A stretch of 64,000 nucleotides of DNA from Auricularia sp. M13 (taxonomy: Eukaryota > Basidiomycota > Agaricomycetes > Auriculariales > Auriculariaceae), in the NCBI GenBank assembly GCA_037042915.1, contig CM073193.1, positions 4,216,001 to 4,280,000 on the forward strand. Reading direction: 5' to 3'. The notes under the pieces were generated by a model. That model did no database searches. It saw nothing but the letters and a program-made list of their open reading frames with translations, and was not told the DNA's origin. The position numbers and the translations under genes were made by a program. Shown here piece by piece: positions 58,651 to 64,000 of this stretch. Numbering within the stretch: position 1 is the first letter of the stretch; the number at the start of each line of letters is the position of its first letter.

Positions 58651-59564
58651 ATGCGCCCGTCGCAAGAATCTCACGCACGGCTCAACAAGGAGCGTTATGC
58701 GGCCAACGGCGCCGCTGCTGCGCCCGCCGACCCGACCGTCGACGACCACAAGCACCGACACCACTGGCGCTACATCTGGATACCGCTCGTCACCGCCTTC
58801 ATCTGGGTCGGCATGCTGCTCGCCATGCTCATTACCTGGCTCGCCCAGGGCCACCCGTTCTACCCGTCCATGTCGCCCGGCCAGAAGGTCGCGTACATCT
58901 CGGACGTAGGCGCCGACATGCTCAAGCCGCTCTTCATCGCGGGCTGCTGCGTCACGGCCGTTGGCTTTTTTCTGACGCTGTGCGTTGAGCGCTGGCTGCG
59001 TCACTCGGGGCGCCTGCATCCCAACATGCGGATGCGCGAGCGCGTATCTTCCAGCATAGCGATCTTCGGTGCCTTTATGGGCGGCGCAGCGCTCATTCTC
59101 CTGTCTATATTCGACACGAAGAGACATATGACGGCGCACCGCATATTCCTGTTCTTCTTCGTGCTGGGGTGACCATCTCAGCCATCTTCACTGTGCTAGA
59201 GGTAATGTCTTCATTATTTGATTGTATTAACCGCTTACATTGTGCCGCAGTTTCGCTGGATAGAAAAGGCGTATCCACAGGCGACGCATCTTCGCCGCGC
59301 CTATACATCATCAAAGCTATTCTAGCGGTCGTGCTCATCGCCGCAGCCATCGCTTTCGGCGTGACACTGGGGCGCAAACAGAACGTCGCCGCCATCATCG
59401 AATGGGCCATCGCTTTCGGCTTCACATTCTACCTTCTCACGTTCTGGGCCGACCTCCGCGCCAGCAGAAATATCTCTGCTGGCGAGCTGACGCGCGAGAA
59501 CTTGATTGCCTCTGGCCAGGTAGCACCTCATCGCTTGCCGCCTTCCAACGGCGCTGCTGTATGA
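58651..59564 (+). CDS. FRAG1/DRAM/SFK1-family membrane protein (two apparent frame breaks)
   Basis: Starts MRPSQESHARLNKERYAANG. The family pattern is clear: YIWIPLVTAFIWVGMLLAML, HPFYPSMSPGQKVAYISDVG then DMLKPLFIAGC, ERWLRHSGRL, and helices FGAFMGGAALILLSIFD and AHRIFLFFFVLG. After the frame change near 59166 come VTISAIFTVLE, a 49-nt intron, FRWIEKAYPQATHLRRAY, another frame change near 59310, then IIKAILAVVLIAAAIAFGV. SFK1-type proteins affect plasma-membrane lipid asymmetry and PI4-kinase; DRAM acts in autophagy. Both breaks are in otherwise well-kept segments, so sequence error is as likely as decay. Confidence 0.75.
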
Positions 59565-59755
59565 AAACGACACGAGCATTCATAGATAATGTACTCAAAC
59601 GGACTGTAATACCGCGCATAAAACTTTGCATTTGTATCATAGACTAATATCAATGTCCTCGAAGCATTTTATGGCCCTCAAACCGGGAGAAGGTGTCTCG
59701 CGTTTCGGAGTTGACACGACCTTCCACATCTCTTGTCCCAGCTCTCCATCCTGGA

Positions 59756-60947
59756 ATGGGCAACCCGCGCAGGGTCGTCTACGTTGTCTCCAACGAACTT
59801 GTGCAGTCATCATCGCAGCTTCCTTCTAATCCAAATCGTTCTGCAATCGTTCACTCGCTCGTTAAAGCGTACGGGTTTTTCGACTCAACGGCGCATTCAA
59901 ATCTTCGTATTGCGTCTCCAGTACCAGCTACCCACAAAGATCTATGTGCCTATCATGATTCGGACTACGTGGATGCTCTGCTTTCTCCATCTAGCAATGC
60001 CGAATCAGACAGCGACTTTGGCCTGCACGACGACTGCCCGCGCTTCCCAGGACTCGCAAAATACGCCGCGCTCTTCGCAGGTGCAACACTGACGGTGGCA
60101 CGCTCACTATGCGCGGGCACAGCAGACGTCGGTATTGCATGGGACGGTGGGCGGCACCACGCGCAGAAGGCGCGCGCCGCGGGCTTCTGCTACGCGAACG
60201 ACTGCGTGCTCGCCGTTGCTCGCACTGCGCAAGCTCGGCGGCGGGCGCGTGCTCTACATCGACCTCGACCTGCACTTCTCCGACGCCGTGGCAGCGGCAT
60301 TTCCCCATAGACCCGGCGTGGACAGCAGCGTGCTCGTGCTCTCGCTGCACCATGCCGCGCGTGGATTCTACCCCGCCGTGCCGCCCGGCTGCGCGTTCGA
60401 CGCTGCCGTTGCTTGCTGGCGCCTCAGCGGCGACCTTCCTGCGCGTGTGGACGGAGGGCATCGAGGCTGTCTACGCCGCGTTCCGCCCGGACGCCGTCGT
60501 CGTGCAGTGCGGCGCGGACGGGCTCGCGGGCGACCCCTGCGGCGTGTGGAATTGGTCTCTTTCGGCGGATGCTGGCTCTAGTTCTGGTTCTGGCGTTCTG
60601 GCGCTGGCTCTGGATCTGCTACGGCAATGGGCATGGGCATGGGCGATGTCGTGCAACGGATACTCGACTGGCGGCTGCCCACGCTTCTCCTGGGCGGCGG
60701 CGGGTACAACGCGCCGAACACCGCGCGCGCATGGGCGTATCTGACGTCGCTCGCGCTCGGCGCGCCGCTGCATCCTGACGCGCACGTCCCGGACCATGCG
60801 TTCTACCCGCTGTACAAGCCTTCGTTCACGCTCGACGTGCCCGCGGGCAATAAACCGGACGAGAACTTGCGAGGCGGCTATCTGGACGAGGTCGTCGATA
60901 ACCTGAAGGCGCTGGCCGAGTCTATAGCTGCGGCGCGAAAGACGTGA
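59756..60947 (+). pseudogene. Class I histone deacetylase, Hos1/HDAC8-like, with several frame breaks
   Basis: The first in-frame ATG gives MGNPRRVVYVVSNELVQ. HDAC motifs follow: KDLCAYHDSDYVDALLS, the active-site GIAWDGGRHHAQKARAAGFC then YANDCV, LYIDLDLHFSDAV (usual DxDxHHG reads DLDLHFS), VLSLHHAARGFYP, FRPDAVVVQCGADGLAGDP, and LLLGGGGYNAPNTARAW. The C-terminus ends ESIAAARKT. The frame changes near 60215, 60400 and 60600-60640 and no intron fits, so as written it cannot make a full enzyme. It may be a decaying gene or an error-rich stretch. Deacetylation of histone or other lysines would be the ancestral role. Confidence 0.7.
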
Positions 60948-61109
60948 CCATCGCTCTATCTGGCCTCCATAGCACCTGCGGAAGTCTACACAATTGCCCT
61001 GCCGGTGCGACTGCTTCCCTCATTCGCGACTTGTGAAGACTTGCAAATCCTATACTCGGCATCTTGAGCTATGGTCCACAAGTAAAGATCCTCCTCGTCA
61101 TCCTATCGC

Positions 61110-62040
61110 CCGACGCCGCATTGCCAACTGGCTGGGCGGGACGATACCATGAGGAGGGGTTCAAATAGATGGCATCAAGGCCGGCCGTCTGGCCGACAAC
61201 TGCTCTGGTCTCCAGGGCTTCTTCGTCTTCCCCTTCCACCTTCGGTGGCGGAACTGGCTCTGGTTTCGGTGCCCTCCTGCTTGAGCGTCTCTCGACCGAC
61301 TACGGCAAAAAGTCCAAGCTCGAGTTCTGAGTTTATCCGGCCCCGCGCATGTCCAACTCGGTCGTCGAGCCGTAAAACTACATTTTGACGACGCACACGA
61401 CCCTTGAGCACTCGGACTGCTCTTTCATGATTGACAACGAGGCGAACACCGCACTGATCCTGTATGCTATGTCAGCTTCCCTCGCATCCACTAACTGCTC
61501 GCGACGTACGCGCCCATCCTCTCCGCGGAGAAGGCGCACCACGAGCAGAACTCGGTCGCTGACATGACCTACTCGTGCTTCGAGTACGGCAACCAGATGG
61601 TCAAGTGCGACCCGCGCGAGGGCAAGTACATGGCGTGCTGCCTGCTGTACCGCGGCGACGTCGTGCCCAAGGACACGAACGCGGCCGTCGCGTTCATCAA
61701 GACGAAGCGCACCATCCAGTTCGTCGACTGGTGCCCGACGAGCTTCAAGCTCGGCATCTGCAACGAGCCGCCGGCGTTCATCCCCGGCGGCGACCTCGCC
61801 AAGGTCACGCGCTCGCTGTGCATGCTGAGCAACACGACCGCGATCTCGTCCGCGTGGAGCCGGCTCGACCACAAGTTCGACCTGCTCTACTCGAAGCGCG
61901 CGTTCGTGCACTGGTACGTCGGCGAGGGCATGGAGGAGGGCGAGTTCTCCGAGGCGCGCGAGGACCTCGCCGCGCTCAAGGACCACGAGGAGGTCGGCAG
62001 CGACACCGTCAACCCCGAGGACGAGGTGCCCGAGTTCTAA
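61110..62040 (+). pseudogene. Truncated alpha-tubulin copy
   Basis: Alpha-tubulin sequence begins around the middle of the N-terminal domain (weak WAGRYHEEG, then [20 protein letters not shown]) with no start region. It continues as [20 protein letters not shown] and YGKKSKLEF, then a stop, VYPAPRM, another stop, and [20 protein letters not shown]. About 100 residues are then missing before [15 protein letters not shown]. From 61501 the C-terminal 179 codons are open and highly conserved: [55 protein letters not shown], ending DEVPEF. The start-less, internally deleted structure marks a pseudogene or gene-conversion remnant of a highly expressed tubulin gene. Confidence 0.88.
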
Positions 62041-62558
62041 GCGTGCCCGGTTCGCCCCCCTTGTGTCCCCCGCGGGTGTGTTCTATAATTCTTTGACCTT
62101 GTCCTCCGAGTCCGGCCGTAGGCTCCGAGTCCGGCCGTAGGGTTTTGTTCTCTGCTCTCCTCTCTCGCATGCTCGCTTGCTCTTGGTACTACCCCGTTTT
62201 AGTCCCCTCCACCCGAAGTCTATAGTCTGCTAAGAACGGCTTGGGTGGCGTCGTGTGTCGCGGCAGGCCCTCCACAGTAGTTGTCTGTAGGTTTTATCGC
62301 GACGCTCAGTCTGAGGTCCCTGCTCGTAGCCTCATAAGATTACCAATGGCTAGCCTAGCGGCGGCGCAGGGGAGGGTCGCGATTACCAGGCACGACGGCC
62401 ATTTTACTTTGAATCGGAAGCTGCTCCGTCGCGTCCGGCCCAAGTACTCGAGTTAGCATGGACGACAAAGTATTATTGATAGACAGTCGAGCGGTTGGTA
62501 CACAGATCGCGTCCGGTTTATATTGTAACAAGAAATGCGAGAACGTATGGCGAGTCGG
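62041..62558. other. Convergent region, tubulin copy / FunK1 copy 2
   Basis: About 520 bp. It starts with a pyrimidine-rich 3' UTR-like stretch from the tubulin copy. No other gene seen. Confidence 0.45.
62104..62141. repeat. Perfect 19-bp tandem duplication
   Basis: CTCCGAGTCCGGCCGTAGG occurs twice in a row, 64 bp after the alpha-tubulin stop. Confidence 0.9.
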
Positions 62559-64000
62559 CTACTCATCAGGCTCCGTGTCCTCTGGCTTGATACCAGAACC
62601 AAACCACAGGGTACGATCTTTCCAGAACACCAGGCGCCGATAGTAGGCGGAGGACTTGGTGAACCCAGCAGGCAGTTGAGCGTCGTCCATGATAGGCAGC
62701 GCTGCAGGTTGAGCGTCGTCTTCGTCTGCTGGAAGGTCCTCGACTTGCTCCTGGTCCTCCTCATCGTCCTCGCTATCCAACTCGGATCCTGAAGATGCGC
62801 TATCGCCTTGAATGGCCAACACGGACGACGGCACGCGCTTCTTGGCAGGGAGCCCGGCTGCTGCTGCTGTTCGCTTGGTCGATCCCGTCGAGCGCTGGGT
62901 ACTAGTGGTCGTCGCAGCGCGTGCTGTGGAAGGCTTCCATGCCTTGCTACCGGTACCTGTTCCAGTCGCGCCCGTCGTATTGCGCTTCGACGTGCTCACG
63001 GGTTCTTGGCGACACAGCCCTTCGAGGACGCTCGTATATCGCGGCGTTGTGGTATCCAATTCGACCTCCAACAACTCAAGGTATTCGGGGTCGAGCAGAA
63101 AGGCCAAAATGAACCGACGGAAGGCGATATGGACGTGGTCTGGATTCACAAGAGGGGTTGCTGCCTCTCGGCCGCAGTAAAGATACCATGGGATGGCAAG
63201 GTAGGACGACATCCACTCGAATAGCTTTCGGATCTTCGCCAGCGTCGGGTGGAAGAGTAGCTGAAGAGAGGGCTCGATAAGATATTTTGCGCGCGCAGCT
63301 TCGCCCTGTGGTCCGCCGATGGAATGTGCGAACATCGCAGCGCAAAGGCAATTAAGTTCCTTGGTCACATCTTCCACCGATGATGAATGGCGAGGCTGAG
63401 CGCGGGCGAACGCCCACAGAAAGACCCAGTAAATCGATTCAGCGTCGTGGCGCAGGTCATGCCTCGTTTCAGGCGGAGGCGGAGCGCGTTGCTTGAATTC
63501 CTTTGAAAGCTTCGTACGGGCAGCCTCGGCTTGCATGACGAGATCGAAATTGGCCATGAATTGCCCGTCCGCGCCATTCAGAAAGGCTTTCTCGAAGGCG
63601 TAGACGTGTCGCTCGGCACGGCCCAGGGCATCCTTGATCTCGCCAAGAGGCTGATTCACGAACTGAAGGCATGCTGGGTCCGCCTGCTCAATCGAGATAA
63701 ACATCGGCGTGCCCTGCAGAAAGCGTCAGCACCGCGCCTCATCGTAACTGCACAGAACTTACCGTCTTTTCGCCGGCTAGAGGAGAGTGCTCGGTCACCT
63801 TGATAGAATGGTCGAGGTCAGCCAGCAGAATCGAAGATTTAGGATTGGGGCGTCCACTTCGAAATATCGTCAGACGGTGGTATAACACGGGATGCGATCA
63901 ACATACAGTATGCTGCTGATGCATGGCCGCGGCAACTCCTTGTCCGTGTGCAAGTATGGATGCGTCGTGATGAAGTGCTCGGGATTGCAGATGACGTTGT
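62559..64000 (-). CDS. FunK1 fungal-type protein kinase, copy 2 (5' part outside window)
   Basis: Enters from the right edge on the minus strand. The exons read NVICNPEHFITTHPYLHTD, a 50-nt intron, NPKSSILLADLDHSIKV, an intron near 63716-63764, then GTPMFISIEQADPAC and an uninterrupted tail. RHDLRHDAESIYWVFLWAF and IPWYLYCGREA match copy 1. The C-terminal extension is low-complexity (TGATGTGTGSK, then SELDSEDDEEDQEQVED) and ends LWFGSGIKPEDTEPDE. The visible 480 or so codons have no frame break, unlike copy 1. The HRD loop lies just beyond the edge. Confidence 0.88.

Noticed and set aside
53773-64000. FunK1 pair as the ends of one large mobile element
   Set aside because: No terminal repeats, target duplication or transposase seen; opposite orientation of paralogues alone is not enough.

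Overview
This is nuclear DNA from a filamentous basidiomycete, most likely an Agaricomycete (mushroom or polypore relative). The genes are split by many GT-AG introns of about 50-70 nt, the sequence is GC-rich, and both strands are densely used. The window also carries two FunK1 fungal-type kinases, a family expanded in Agaricomycetes, beside ordinary fungal housekeeping genes. I recognise about 30 loci. For most of them I rebuilt exon joins by reading frames across splice sites. No species can be named from sequence alone.

Layout. 1-7.2 kb: the 3' end of an unrecognised gene, a SET5-type methyltransferase, the import receptor TOM20 (11 nt separate its stop codon from the SET5 start), a BCS1-like AAA ATPase and a RING protein. 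7.8-14.4 kb: an allantoate-permease-type MFS carrier and a GH2 beta-mannosidase. 15-24.3 kb: RHEB GTPase, a Spo12-like protein, an AARSD1-type alanyl-tRNA editing protein, a Lag1-type ceramide synthase and a U1A/U2B''-type snRNP protein. 24.5-35.6 kb: a peroxisome-type MaoC hydratase, a secreted PI-PLC-like phosphodiesterase, a 1.2-kb inverted-repeat transposon-like element, a secreted DUF4430-like protein, glutaminyl-tRNA synthetase, a PAF-acetylhydrolase and tRNA-Glu(CTC). 36.8-52.8 kb: a BRCT/acidic protein, CLPTM1, a single-pass membrane protein, DBF4, a ZIP metal transporter with a His/Cys-rich ectodomain and a chitin synthase. 53.8-64 kb: a broken FunK1 kinase, a duplicated-motif Ser/Arg-rich protein, a FRAG1/SFK1 membrane protein, a class I HDAC with several frame breaks, a truncated alpha-tubulin copy, and the start-truncated end of a second, intact-looking FunK1 kinase on the opposite strand.

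There is no metabolic cluster. The genes are a mosaic of growth and cell-cycle functions (RHEB, DBF4, Spo12, chitin synthase), translation (GlnRS, AARSD1, tRNA-Glu), membrane lipids (ceramide synthase, PLC-like, PAF-AH, SFK1-like, CLPTM1) and transport. Two features stand out. Conserved genes repeatedly show single-base frame breaks: scattered ones up to 48 kb and a dense group from 54 to 62 kb. The scattered ones look like assembly errors; the dense group, which includes a clearly truncated tubulin copy between two FunK1 kinases, may be real gene decay. I saw no virus-like or LTR element, CRISPR array or rRNA gene.
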